A DNA stretch of 64,000 nucleotides, taken from positions 1,178,001 through 1,242,000 of the forward strand of contig NZ_SGWY01000001.1 in assembly GCF_004216665.1 (NCBI RefSeq), read 5' to 3'. The position numbers were made by a program, and so were the translations under genes. Positions within the stretch are counted from its first letter, which is position 1. Each line of letters begins with the position of its first letter. Below are positions 16,443 through 24,062 of the stretch, in pieces. Origin of the DNA: Agromyces ramosus. GTDB lineage: Bacteria > Actinomycetota > Actinomycetes > Actinomycetales > Microbacteriaceae. The notes beneath the pieces were generated by a model. That model was given only the letters and a program-made list of their open reading frames with translations. It was not told the DNA's origin and did no database searches.

Positions 16443-17228
16443 ATGTCTCTCGCAATCGCTCCCATCCGTACCGCCGCCGTCCGCACCGCCCCGTCGCTGC
16501 CCGACGCCCCGGCCCGCCCCGTCTCGATCGCGCCGCGTGCGGCCGAGACCATCACGACTCCCGTCCAGTCGGCGGCTCCCGCTGCCGCCCGCACGGGCGC
16601 GCCCCGCGTCCGCGCCGTGCCCGAGGGCACCGAGGCCCGCGGTTTCGTGCTCTACGTCGGCATCGACGAGGCGAAGGCCCTCGAGGACGGCACCACGCTG
16701 CACCGCATCGTCGAGGCGCTGCGCGCGCTGACCGCCGAGGTCGCACCGTCGGCCGAGACCTACGCCGCCGTGGCGCTGGCTCCCGAGGGCGCCGGCGGCC
16801 GCGACGTCGACGTGGTGCGACTCGCCCTCCAGGACCCGGCCGCGCTCGCCAAGCAGCGCGAGGGCCAGGGCACGCGCGACGACGCCGACCGGCACCCCAA
16901 CGGCGTGATCATCGACATCTCGCGCAAGCGGGTGCTGCTCGACGGTGAGGCCGCCGGCCTCACGTACAAGGAGTTCGAGCTGCTGCAGTACCTCGTGCTC
17001 CGCGAGGGCCGCACCATCGATCGACACGAGCTCATCGAGAGCCTGTGGGACGCCGACGACGAGGCGCCGAGCGAGCGCACCATCGACGTGCACGTGCGTC
17101 GCCTGCGCTCGAAGCTCGCCCATTACCAGGACATCGTGCGCACGGTGCGCGGCATCGGCTACCGGTTCGACCGGCACGCCGACGTCTCGATCCGCCAGGC
17201 CTCGACGCCCTCGCCCGACCTCTACTGA
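16443..17228 (+). CDS. Winged-helix (OmpR/PhoB-type) transcriptional regulator without receiver domain
   Basis: A 261-aa protein. Residues 1-60 are Ala/Pro-rich and probably disordered; residues ~60-120 form an unassigned domain; residues ~150-245 are a clear OmpR/PhoB winged helix (VIIDISRKRVLLDGEAAGLT, LIESLWDADDEAPSERTIDV, RRLRSKL and RTVRGIGYRFD). There is no response-regulator receiver, so it is not a classical two-component output. A ribosome site AAGGA precedes ATG 16443. The Cys-rich leader ORF upstream suggests it may belong to sulfur or cysteine metabolism, but no sulfur gene adjoins it here. Confidence 0.82.
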   Translation: MSLAIAPIRTAAVRTAPSLPDAPARPVSIAPRAAETITTPVQSAAPAAARTGAPRVRAVPEGTEARGFVLYVGIDEAKALEDGTTLHRIVEALRALTAEVAPSAETYAAVALAPEGAGGRDVDVVRLALQDPAALAKQREGQGTRDDADRHPNGVIIDISRKRVLLDGEAAGLTYKEFELLQYLVLREGRTIDRHELIESLWDADDEAPSERTIDVHVRRLRSKLAHYQDIVRTVRGIGYRFDRHADVSIRQASTPSPDLY

Positions 17229-17432
17229 TCGCTCCGGGCGCCCGACCCTCGCTCGCGCGCGGGCCCGCCCCCGAGTAGCCTCCAAGCGGGGGGCGCGTGG
17301 GGACGGATCCGCGGAGCGCGGGGCGACGCATCCTCCATTGGGGGTCGCGGCGATGCGCTTCTCTTCGGCAGTGGCCGGCGGCATCCCGAGCGTGGTGGTC
17401 GACCGGTTCGTCGGGATGGCGGTCGGCTGATC

Positions 17433-18564
17433 GTGGTACGGCGACGGGGCCGGATCGGCTGGGCGGTGGGCGGTGCGTCGGTCCTCGTGCTGGCCGGCCT
17501 CGCGGTCGCATGGCAGGGCGAGGCGAATCGGAGCTACGACGAGGCGCACTCTGAGCTGGCGTCGTCGGCCGAGCGGGTGCAGTTCCAGCGCGACGAGCTC
17601 ACCGACGCCATCGCCGAGCACGGGGAGGCGCTGGCCACCGCCGACGCGATCGCCGACGCCGCCACCGCCGACGTGGTCGATCCCGTGACGCTCGAGGCCC
17701 TTCGAAGAGGCGGCGCAGGCGGCCGACCACGTGGTCGCCGAGGCGGGCGACACACCCTCCGCCGCCGATGGCGTATCCGACGAGCCCGGCCCTCGACCGT
17801 TCTGGCCGTGGGACGTCCTCGAATCCCGGAGCGACCTGGTTCACGACCGCCGTGCCGCCCTCGACGCTGCGGCGGGTCTGCGCGACCTGCGCGAACGGCT
17901 CCAGGCCGCGATGGCGTCGCTGGACGCCACGGCGCCGGCCCTCTTCGCGTCCACACGAGCGGCGGCCGACCGGATCCAGGCGGAGAACCCTTCGGCGCGC
18001 ACCCTCGACGTGGTCGCGTTCCGGTCGGCGACGGACGCGGTCGCCGCCCGGCAGGACGTATCGCCCGAGTCATCCGGGGCCCTGGTCGCCTACGTCGCCG
18101 CCGCGACGCGACTCCGTGCCTCGAACCAGGCCGAGCTCGAGGAGCGGGCGGGGCCGCTCCTCGACCGACGCCTCGCCGCGGAGGCGTTCGCCAGGTCGCT
18201 CGGGGGCGGCATCCTGCTCGACTTCGACTGGGCGCCGATCGTCAACGGCTTCGGGTCGGGAGGCTCGGTGGGCGGTGCCGCGACGTGGTCGACCGACCAC
18301 GGCGGCTCAGCGACCATCACGCTCTCCGACTCGGTGGCCGAGCAGTGGCCCTCGCCCCTTTCGCAGGCACTCGTCGCCCACGAGGTCGGGCACGCGGTGA
18401 GCGTGCGGTGCTCCGACCGGTTCGACGCGCAGAGCGGTGCCGCGAACGAGGCATGGGCCACCGCGTGGGCGATCAGCCGCGGGTTCACGGGCGATGGCAA
18501 CGGCGTCTCGATCTACGGCCCCCCGCCGCAGGAGCTGATCGACGCCGCGGCGACGTGCGGCTGA
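17433..18564 (+). pseudogene. Putative HEVGH zinc metalloprotease, frameshifted
   Basis: Two frames together encode one protein. The first (GTG 17433) gives a membrane anchor (GWAVGGASVLVLAGLAVAW) and a coiled-coil stretch up to VDPVTLEA near 17697. The second continues without a break in homology-like composition as FEEAAQAADHVVAEAG from 17701 to the TGA at 18562. The join is at GAGGCCCTTC, where one C fewer would restore a single frame of about 377 codons. The C-terminal half carries HEVGH in LVAHEVGHAVSV (18379-18393) and NEAWATAW, the pattern of a gluzincin-type zinc protease with extracytoplasmic catalytic domain. Either a real frameshift mutation or a base-call error. Confidence 0.65.
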
Positions 18565-18653
18565 TCTACCCCGACACGCCCGCGAATCCCGATTCGAGAA
18601 AAATCACGGAACGATAACTAGCGCCCGTTACCTATCCGTTATATATTCATAGA

Positions 18654-18807
18654 GCACCGACTGTTTGCTGTGGCGGTCGGTGCGGAATGTGATTGCAGGA
18701 CACTCTTGGTGCAAGGGAGAGGGTCGGTCGTCAGCCTCTACGACCGGCCCTCACCCGTTCCTGCCGAAGGTTCCCTATCCTTGGATCAGTCCGGTCCTCC
18801 GACCGGA
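18654..18807 (+). other. Highly structured 5' leader of the MarR-type gene
   Basis: Three hairpins occur in a row before GTG 18835: GCACCGAC/GTCGGTGC (18654-18661 with 18676-18683, 8 bp); a 13-bp stem from GAGGGTCGGTCGT at 18719-18731 with 18740-18752, one G-U pair; and TCCGGTC/GACCGGA (18790-18796 with 18801-18807) on a 4-nt loop. The 60 bp before them are unusually AT-rich for this genome (GTTATATATTCATAG) and probably contain the promoter. It does not match a riboswitch class I recognise. Confidence 0.55.
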
Positions 18808-18834
18808 TCTTCAGCACGTCGAGGGGAGCCGAGG

Positions 18835-19320
18835 GTGGCCGATCGCGCGATCACCGTCGCAGCATGGGAGTCGCTCTTCCGTGCTCAGGTCACGATCATG
18901 CGGGCGCTCGCGGCCGAGTTCCCGAGCGAGATCATCTCGCTCAACGAGTACGACGTGCTCTTCAACATCACGCGTGCGCCGGGGCGGCGCCTGCGCCTGA
19001 AGGAGCTCAACCGCGCGGTGCTCATCACGCAGCCCAGCGTGAGCCGGCTGGTCGACCGTCTGGCTGCCCGTGGCCTCGTCGCGAAGACCCACGACCCCGA
19101 AGACGGCCGCGGCACCATCGTCGCGATCACCGAGGAGGGTTTCGCGCTCTTCCGACGGGTGGCGTTCACCCACATGGACGCGATCGACCGCCATGTCGGC
19201 CACGCCCTCGACGAGCGCGAGCTGGGCGATCTCATCGAGCTGTGCGACCGGCTGCGACTCGGCGTCGCCGAGCCGGTGGGCGAGGCACCCGACGACGACG
19301 CACTCCCTGCCGACTCCTGA
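18835..19320 (+). CDS. MarR-family transcriptional regulator
   Basis: A 161-aa winged-helix regulator. The DNA-binding segment is KELNRAVLITQPSVSRLVDR near residues 62-81 and the wing is HDPEDGRGTIVAITEEG, both characteristic of MarR proteins that bind phenolic or oxidative ligands. GTG 18835 is chosen: a GAGGGGA ribosome site lies 8-9 nt upstream, and an upstream extension of the frame would translate the hairpin leader. It precedes the PRC-barrel gene by 136 bp, but that gene has its own promoter, so co-regulation is not implied. Confidence 0.88.
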   Translation: MADRAITVAAWESLFRAQVTIMRALAAEFPSEIISLNEYDVLFNITRAPGRRLRLKELNRAVLITQPSVSRLVDRLAARGLVAKTHDPEDGRGTIVAITEEGFALFRRVAFTHMDAIDRHVGHALDERELGDLIELCDRLRLGVAEPVGEAPDDDALPADS

Positions 19321-19362
19321 CCGCGGCCGACTCCTGATCGTGGCGGGCGCTCGCTCCTCGCT

Positions 19363-19403
19363 GTCAACCCCCTTTGCTCGGGTCGGTCCCCGACTTACCG
19401 TCG
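19363..19403 (+). promoter_or_regulatory. Shared GTCAA promoter module, PRC-barrel gene
   Basis: GTCAACCCC begins at 19363 and TACCGT begins 33 nt later at 19396; the -10-like box continues as TACCGTCG. It lies about 55 nt before the ribosome site and start of the PRC-barrel gene. Confidence 0.6.
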
Positions 19404-19456
19404 CGGCATACACCCACACGATCAGGGCCCTGACGGGTCCTGCGAAGGGAGGAATG

Positions 19457-19819
19457 ATGAGCTCGACATGGGACGCCTGGACGTACCGCACCTCAGCGGC
19501 GCGCACCGCGCAGAGCGCAGACATCGTCGGGTACGAAGTGCACGCCACCGATGGCCACATCGGCAAGGTGGATGACGCGACCTACGACGTCGGCACGAGC
19601 CAGATCGTCGTCGACACGGGCCCGTGGATCTTCGGCCGCAAGGTGCTGCTGCCGGCGGGAACGATCGACCGCGTCGATGACGCCGAGAAGAAGGTGTACG
19701 TGGGCCTGACCAAGGACCAGATCAAGAACTCACCCGAACTCGACGAGGGAACCACGTGGGATGACGCCGCCTACCGGGAGCGGGTCGGCGGCTACTACAG
19801 CGGGTTCTACCGCACCTGA
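19457..19819 (+). CDS. PRC-barrel domain protein
   Basis: A 120-aa soluble protein whose residues ~20-85 form a PRC-barrel: VGYEVHATDGHIGKVDDATY followed by SQIVVDTGPWIFGRKVLLPA. The C-terminal tail ends in GGYYSGFYRT. Stand-alone PRC-barrel proteins of this type are common in soil Actinobacteria and are often stress-induced; the ligand is unknown. ATG 19457 has GGGAGG about 5 nt upstream; ATG 19454 directly before it is too close to that site. Its promoter carries the GTCAA module and it is followed by a terminator, so it is monocistronic. Confidence 0.88.
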   Translation: MSSTWDAWTYRTSAARTAQSADIVGYEVHATDGHIGKVDDATYDVGTSQIVVDTGPWIFGRKVLLPAGTIDRVDDAEKKVYVGLTKDQIKNSPELDEGTTWDDAAYRERVGGYYSGFYRT

Positions 19820-19833
19820 AACTCAACCCATTC

Positions 19834-19868
19834 ACCCGTCGTCCGGAGCAGGTCTCGGGACGACGGGT
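19834..19868 (+). terminator. Hairpin terminator after the PRC-barrel gene
   Basis: ACCCGTCGTCC (19834-19844) pairs perfectly with GGACGACGGGT (19858-19868), 11 bp, 14 bp after the stop codon. The T-run is short (TTCGTC), as is usual in this high-GC group. Confidence 0.7.
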
Positions 19869-19916
19869 TCGTCATGTCCGGAGCAGCGGCGACGGCACGC
19901 GCCGGCGCTCGTGCGG

Positions 19917-19942
19917 CGGGCAGGACGGTGGGGTGGGAACCC
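19917..19942 (+). repeat. attL: left copy of the 26-bp direct repeat
   Basis: The 26 bp begin CGGGCAGGACGG and end GTGGGAACCC. The same bases recur at 34940-34965 in the same orientation. Outside the repeat the flanks differ except for a few bases (CTCGTGCGG versus CTCGTACGC), as expected for attachment cores. Confidence 0.8.
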
Positions 19943-20288
19943 GTTTCATATCGCCGCCGCTGCGCCACCGATCGATGACTTCTGCTAGATTTCGGGTCTG
20001 CCGGCTCACAATTCAGCCGGTTAGAACTCATGGATGCTCGTCGGTTGTGGGCAAATTGTGGGCACGGAGTATCCTCCCCGCTGGCTCGGCGACACGACCC
20101 CGCGCAGGGACGCGCCCAAGCGATCGACTGGCTCGACTCTTCCGGGGGTGCCGGGTGTTCACCCGATCGGGGGCTCCCGCCTCAGCCCGCATCGCGTTAG
20201 CGTTTCGCTAGTCCGTCCCTACACGCACCGGAGACCGAATGCGACGCGAGCAAGTTCCCGAGAACAGATGCTTTCGGGCGGATCTCCG
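19943..20288. other. Left-end noncoding region of the element
   Basis: No gene is supported in these 346 bp. The region contains one pair of TGTGGGCA repeats (separate entry) about 100 bp inside attL. Beyond that there is mixed-composition sequence with CTAGTCCGTCCCTACACG near 20208-20225, which may contain a promoter for the coupled gene pair that follows. Confidence 0.5.
20045..20064 (+). repeat. Paired TTGTGGGCA repeats, candidate integrase arm site (left)
   Basis: TTGTGGGCA occurs at 20045-20053 and again at 20056-20064, 11 bp apart (one helical turn), followed by CGG. The same pair with the same pitch occurs inverted at 33445-33463 and directly at 34851-34869. Confidence 0.6.
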
Positions 20289-20474
20289 ATGATCAGCACG
20301 GTTGCTGCCGGCTGGTTTCCGGACACCAACAGAGCCCACGTACTGAGGTGGTCCGCGGAGGTTCTCGAGGCGCTCGAGGCGCACCAGGTGGAGATCGTTG
20401 GGTGCCGCGTCGAACCCGCGGTCGAAGAGTTCCGCGCCAGCAGCTCAATGCTCCCAGTCGAGGACGCACGATGA
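20289..20474 (+). CDS. Hypothetical small protein, coupled to the next gene
   Basis: A 61-aa protein beginning MISTVAAGWFPDTNRAHVLR that I do not recognise. It contains one Cys and is mildly acidic with a helix-forming middle (WSAEVLEALEAHQVEI). The stop codon overlaps the start of the following coiled-coil membrane protein by 4 nt (ATGA), which supports that it is translated. ATG 20268 upstream is in frame and possible. Composition is lower in G+C than the flanking chromosome. Because it lies in a mobile island, its function may concern the element. Confidence 0.5.
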   Translation: MISTVAAGWFPDTNRAHVLRWSAEVLEALEAHQVEIVGCRVEPAVEEFRASSSMLPVEDAR

Positions 20475-21076
20475 TCCCCACAAACCCCGATCCCGATCCC
20501 GATCGCGATCGCGATCGCGAAAAGAATGACCAACAGCCGCTCCCCTCGCCCAAGACCATCGTCCTCGTCGCTGCGGGTGCTCTTGTCGTCGGCGGGATTA
20601 TCGGAGGCTTGGCGGGAGCAGCGATCGGCAGCGCCGGCCCTTCGCAGGAACTCTCCGAATCCGTCGCTACACTTAACAAACAGGAATCGGAACTCGATAA
20701 CGCTGAACGTCGGGTCGATGAGTTGGAGTCAGAAATTGACGGCCTCGAGGACGAACTGGAAGCTCTCTCGAATCAGGACGCACCAGCGGACGACAACTCG
20801 GTGACACCGCAACCGGCCGTCCCGGCGGGCCGGTTCCCCGAGGGCTACCCCTACATCGTTCCCGTCTCGGAGCTACCAGATCAGGTCAGGAACTGGTATG
20901 AAATGAGTTCACTTACCCAGGCAGTCGCGCTTGCCCCAGGAGTGTGGACCGAGTTGCCGCCCGGGGCGGACATTCAGTCAGCGATCAGCGCGGGGGTCGC
21001 AGATGGATTCTGCGCATCGATCGAGGCCTATGAGCGCGACTACGCCAAACGGGACTTGGCCGGAACCTGTTGGTAG
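20471..21076 (+). CDS. Membrane-anchored coiled-coil protein
   Basis: A 201-aa protein of unknown function. The first 20 residues are an acidic/basic simple repeat (DPDPDRDRDREK) encoded by a GATCSC hexamer run. Residues ~36-60 form one transmembrane helix (TIVLVAAGALVVGGIIGGLA), followed by a heptad-rich coiled coil (residues ~68-105, with LNKQESELDNAERRVDELES). The remaining 90 residues would be outside the membrane and end with two Cys (GFCASIE, GTCW) that could pair. ATGA overlap with the preceding small gene indicates an operon. Confidence 0.68.
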   Translation: MIPTNPDPDPDRDRDREKNDQQPLPSPKTIVLVAAGALVVGGIIGGLAGAAIGSAGPSQELSESVATLNKQESELDNAERRVDELESEIDGLEDELEALSNQDAPADDNSVTPQPAVPAGRFPEGYPYIVPVSELPDQVRNWYEMSSLTQAVALAPGVWTELPPGADIQSAISAGVADGFCASIEAYERDYAKRDLAGTCW

Positions 21077-21368
21077 CGCGCATGACGCCGGCACCGAAGA
21101 AGAGGGGCGAATAAGAAGGCATCTCACCGTGCGTAGCTCTTGCTCGCGTCCGCGGATAGCCGCATAACTGCCGGTGGGATTTGAACCCGAAGCGGAACGC
21201 AACGATGATGCAGCCTTCTGCTCCAATCGCCGGAATTCCGCGTGAGATGAGGCATGCCGGATCACCCCGTTGGGTGAATCGCCACAGGTTGCCATTCTGT
21301 TGCCACGGAAGCGCGCGTTGCCGGGCTGAGAGGTCGCCAAAGCTACGGCTCTGCGTCACCCTCTACTA
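21077..21368 (-). other. Apparent att end and integrase tail of an older element
   Basis: On the minus strand GGGTTCAAATCCCACCGG (21195-21173 region) looks like the T-arm and 3' end of a tRNA but lacks the rest, the usual form of an integration remnant. About 100 bp upstream, GTTGCCA occurs twice at 11-bp pitch (21288-21294 and 21299-21305), like the arm repeats of the resident integrase but with another sequence. The minus-strand frame between (GNARFRGNRMATCGDS) resembles a phage-integrase tail. The IS begins at 21369 and would have cut the rest away. Confidence 0.4.
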
Positions 21369-21945
21369 GGACGTGTTGCTAAAGCCGCTGGTGAGCCAGT
21401 GGAGTGTCGCAGCGAGGCAGAGGCCGGCGTGGTAGTTGCGGGCGAGTTTGTCTGAGCGCATCGCGATTCCGCGCCATTGCTTGAGCTTGTTGAAGCATCG
21501 CTCGACGACATTGCGGTCGCGGTACCGCTCTCGTTGCTGGTCACCGAAGTCGATCGGTCGCCCTCGTCGCTTGCGGCGATGCACGATCTGGTCATCACGC
21601 TCGGGGATCGTCGCTGCGATCCCGTGCCGGCGCAGCCACGCCCGGTTCGCTCTGGAGGGGTAGCCCTTGTCTGCGAGCACCCGATCGGGCCTGGTCCGCG
21701 GACGTCCAGATCCGCCAGGCACGCGGATCTGTTCGAGGGTTGCGGAGAGCATGCTCGTGTCGGCCGCCTGGCCAGGCGTGAGGATGAACGCCAGCGCGCG
21801 GCCCTTCCCGTCGCAAACCAGGTGGTTCTTGGTGGTCAACCCGCCGCGAGAGTGGCCGACCGCATGGTCAGGCGGCTCCAGTCCGAACTTCTTGTAGTTC
21901 GACAGAGCCCCCTGTGGTGCGCGGGAGTGTCGCGCCGTGCTGGTG
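21366..21945 (-). CDS. IS5-family transposase, downstream frame (orfB)
   Basis: Second part of the DDE transposase, read in the other frame from about 21945 to TAG 21366. It contains SRGGLTTKNHLVCDGKGRA, the second catalytic Asp in VLADKGYPSRANRAWL and the glutamate helix RNVVERCFNKLKQWRGIA. No independent start with a ribosome site is visible, as expected if it is expressed only by frameshifting from orfA. All catalytic motifs are intact across the two frames, so the IS may be active. Confidence 0.82.
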
Positions 21946-22310
21946 TACGCGCACGATCGTGGAGTCGATCGAGGCGACCCAGTCGAGGTCCCCGTTCTGC
22001 TGTGCGAGGGACTGGACCTTCTCCAGCACCCGCGCCCAGACCCCTGCTTCAGCCCACCGGTTGAAGTTCTTATAGATCGTGTTCCAGTTCCCGAGCCGCT
22101 CTGGCAGGTCCCGCCACGGCGCACCCGTGCGGAACCGCCACGCCGTCGCCTCGACCACCGTGCGGCGGTCCACCGGCGGCCGACCGGTCGCCTTCACCTT
22201 TGGGAACAACGGCCCGATCACGGCGGTCCACGCCTCATCCGAGATCACATCACGCGACACGCAACAAGACTCGCTCACAAAGCGCCGGAAGTGGTTGTGC
22301 AACACGCCCA
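21369..22310 (-). mobile_element. IS5-family (IS427-like) insertion sequence
   Basis: About 940 bp with imperfect terminal inverted repeats: AGGACGTGTTGCTAAAG at the left end (from 21369) and, read inward from the right end near 22310, TGGGCGTGTTGCACAAC. It contains a two-frame DDE transposase. The target duplication is not clear (IS427 elements duplicate only 2-3 bp). It interrupts the island between the coiled-coil gene and a small membrane protein gene. Confidence 0.75.
21868..22260 (-). CDS. IS5-family transposase, upstream frame (orfA)
   Basis: First part of a DDE transposase. It begins with the IS5 N-terminal domain (SDEAWTAVIGPLFPKVKATG, then WRFRTGAPWRDLPERLGNW) and reaches the first catalytic aspartate in VASIDSTIVRVHQHG before running out of frame at 21868. 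GTG 22260 is chosen because the conserved domain starts five codons later; an earlier ATG would lie in the right terminal repeat. IS427-group elements make the full enzyme by a -1 frameshift into the second frame, and a run of five G lies in the overlap. Confidence 0.82.
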   Translation of the reverse strand: MSRDVISDEAWTAVIGPLFPKVKATGRPPVDRRTVVEATAWRFRTGAPWRDLPERLGNWNTIYKNFNRWAEAGVWARVLEKVQSLAQQNGDLDWVASIDSTIVRVHQHGATLPRTTGGSVELQEVRTGAA

Positions 22311-22390
22311 AGGCGAGAGACGTCACTGAGCTATCCGAGGTGCTCGTAGCGTCACCGCCGAGAGTCGACCGTCGTCGCTATGATCATGCC

Positions 22391-22723
22391 ATGTCTGAGC
22401 CTGCGACGCCGCGGGCGTCAAGGCTCGCTATCGCGGCCCTGGCGCTGGGTATTCTTTCTTTGCTGCTCCAGGTCGCAGGCATTATCTGGTCTTCGGAGGC
22501 GCCGTCGGGCGAAGCAGGCCTGTCTAGGATCTGGATTGCGTCATTCCCGACCGCCCTCATTGGTGTCGCCGGCACCGTGACAGGGATAGTCGCGCTCGCG
22601 CGACGCGCGCGACCCAGGTGGATGGGCGTCGTCGGGCTCGTGTTCAGCGCAATCCCGCTTCTCTATTCCCTTCTCCAACTCGCCGCACTCTTGGCGTTCT
22701 TGGTGCAGCCGACGTTGTACTGA
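22391..22723 (+). CDS. Small membrane protein (DUF4190-like topology)
   Basis: A 110-aa hydrophobic protein with three predicted helices: near residues 11-31 (LAIAALALGILSLLLQVAGI), 50-70 and 78-103. The short cytoplasmic link ALARRARPRW between helices 2 and 3 and the repeated A-L-G-I-L-S pattern resemble DUF4190-like small membrane proteins, but the match is only by topology. ATG 22391 begins the coherent protein. It lies 80 bp after the IS and may have lost its original upstream region to that insertion. Confidence 0.65.
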   Translation: MSEPATPRASRLAIAALALGILSLLLQVAGIIWSSEAPSGEAGLSRIWIASFPTALIGVAGTVTGIVALARRARPRWMGVVGLVFSAIPLLYSLLQLAALLAFLVQPTLY

Positions 22724-22977
22724 CGCGGGCCCCGGAGGCGACGCTGGGCGCACGCGCGACGCTCCATGTGGGAGTACCGGGTGCAGTCCGAGCCCGATCC
22801 GACGGTGTTCGCGAATTTGCAGTTCCTTGCCGGGTACCGGCGCCGGTTCCCAGTTCGTCGACACGGAGGTTGCCGCTGCGGTCGATGAGCTGCAGGCCAA
22901 TCAGACGTTCGGGGAAGCGGTCCGTGCCGTGACTCCGATCGCGGGCGGTCCCCGGTTCGCCCGTTCCCTCGTGCTGC
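22724..22977. other. No intact gene; unassigned open stretch
   Basis: The plus-strand frame from 22827 reads GTGAGSQFVDTEVAAAVDEL and continues to about 22985, where it meets the transposase fragment in another frame. It may be the remains of a protein, but I recognise no family and no credible start. Together with the following fragment this makes a 411-bp stretch of debris. Confidence 0.4.
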
Positions 22978-23138
22978 ATCTACAAGGGCCGAAACGTCGT
23001 CGAGCGCAGCTTCAACAAGCTCAAGAACTGGCGCGGCATCGCCACCCGAAGCGACAAACTCGCCCGCAACTACCACGCCGGCGCCTGCTTCGCCGCGACC
23101 CTGTCTGGCTCAACTCAGGGTTTACCAACGCGCCCTAG
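22978..23138 (+). pseudogene. C-terminal fragment of a second IS5-type transposase
   Basis: Reads IYKGRNVVERSFNKLKNWRG and RSDKLARNYHAG, clearly homologous to the tail of the intact IS5-type transposase nearby (RNVVERCFNKLKQWRG) but not a copy of it. A one-base shift near 23100 moves the last residues (WLNSGFTNAP) into the next frame. Everything upstream of the glutamate helix is missing. It points to an earlier insertion on the opposite strand. Confidence 0.8.
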
Positions 23139-23671
23139 TTCCCGTCACTGCGGCTGCCTTCATCGTGCCCGCAGTACCTGTCTCCGCCTATAGTGACGTG
23201 TCCTGGGTCGAGCCCGCGGTCACGGACGCCATCTAGGACCGTGATCGCGACAGACTTGCTGATGGCGTCAGCATCCGCGTCCACCTGCGTCCCACGCTGC
23301 TCCAGATCGGCTGCGGCCTGGGCGCGGTTCTCTGTAAGCAGGGATTGATCGATCGGCAGATCCTCGAAGTCGATTGCCCGGAGGACCTCGCGCGCCGTTA
23401 CCACCGCATGGTCAGTGTCGGGAACACCCTTGGCATCGATCTTGAAGGCCATTGTGCACCGTTCTCCCCATAGATTCACTCGCTCGACCGTGCGATCGGC
23501 GCTTGCTCCCCACCACCAATACTGGAAGTCAGGCGTGGCCAGAGCAGCAGTCGCCGCGCCGAGCAGCACTACAGACACCGCGGTGCCCAGAATCATCCGT
23601 CGCCACGCGCGACGCCAACGTGGGGTTCGCTCGTCAACCGACTGCCCTGGCTCTTCATCCTCAGACACCAT
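23135..23671 (-). CDS. Hypothetical single-pass membrane protein
   Basis: A 178-aa protein of no recognised family. A basic N-terminus (RTPRWRRAWRR) leads into one helix, MILGTAVSVVLLGAATAALA (residues ~26-45), and the rest would be exported: it contains WWWGASADRTVERV, a Cys pair spread over the sequence (GERCTMAF and DRYCGHD) that could form a disulfide, and no catalytic motif. ATG 23671 is chosen as the codon closest to the anchor; ATG 23707 is possible. Its stop touches the transposase fragment on the other strand. Confidence 0.6.
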   Translation of the reverse strand: MVSEDEEPGQSVDERTPRWRRAWRRMILGTAVSVVLLGAATAALATPDFQYWWWGASADRTVERVNLWGERCTMAFKIDAKGVPDTDHAVVTAREVLRAIDFEDLPIDQSLLTENRAQAAADLEQRGTQVDADADAISKSVAITVLDGVRDRGLDPGHVTIGGDRYCGHDEGSRSDGN

Positions 23672-23707
23672 AGGTGCATCAAACACAACGGTGAGACACC
23701 TGCGCAA

Positions 23708-24062
23708 GACACGCGCGTCGACTGGGCCATGGCCGCCCTACGGTGATCCAGAATCGGTGGATACTCGGGAGGTACTCCTTCTCCCAGTCGCCGCGCCTCG
23801 CTGACGCTCGAGGACGCGATCGACAACGCCCGCACCCACACCAACGCGACCATCCCTCCCATCCACGACGCGATCCTCAGCGACCCGGCAAGCAACTCGT
23901 CAACGGCGTGCTGACCGCCATCTCACCCCGACCGTGTACAAGCGACCCACCGCCGGAGAGCGGTCACCATGTGAGGCCGCCGCGCAGGGCAATTCGGCGT
24001 CCGACCGATTGCCGGTAGCCGGTCCCTCAGTGAAGATGGCGCGTGACGATGCCGGGTTAGGG
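23708..24062. other. No supported gene
   Basis: About 355 bp without a convincing gene. A short plus-strand run reads LTLEDAIDNARTHTNATIPP around 23797-23860 and stops at 23913; it may be the remnant of a coding sequence but cannot be assigned. No hairpin terminator or clear promoter was seen. Confidence 0.4.

Noticed and set aside
17353..17430. A 25-codon ORF starting MRFSSAVAGGIPS before the protease gene.
   Set aside because: No ribosome site, no conserved features and it lies in a region where all frames are open by GC bias.
17690..17710. Programmed ribosomal frameshift in the HEVGH protease gene.
   Set aside because: No slippery heptamer or downstream structure at GAGGCCCTTC, and no family precedent; a mutation or sequence error is simpler.
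18654..18807. A known riboswitch class in the MarR leader.
   Set aside because: The hairpins do not contain any conserved core I recognise (for instance cobalamin, ydaO, or glycine), so no class is claimed.
19363..19403. Reading GTCAA(CC) as a -35 hexamer of the -10 TAnnnT.
   Set aside because: The gap between them is about 28 bp in all nine cases, too long for a sigma -35/-10 pair. It is more likely an activator site or upstream element.
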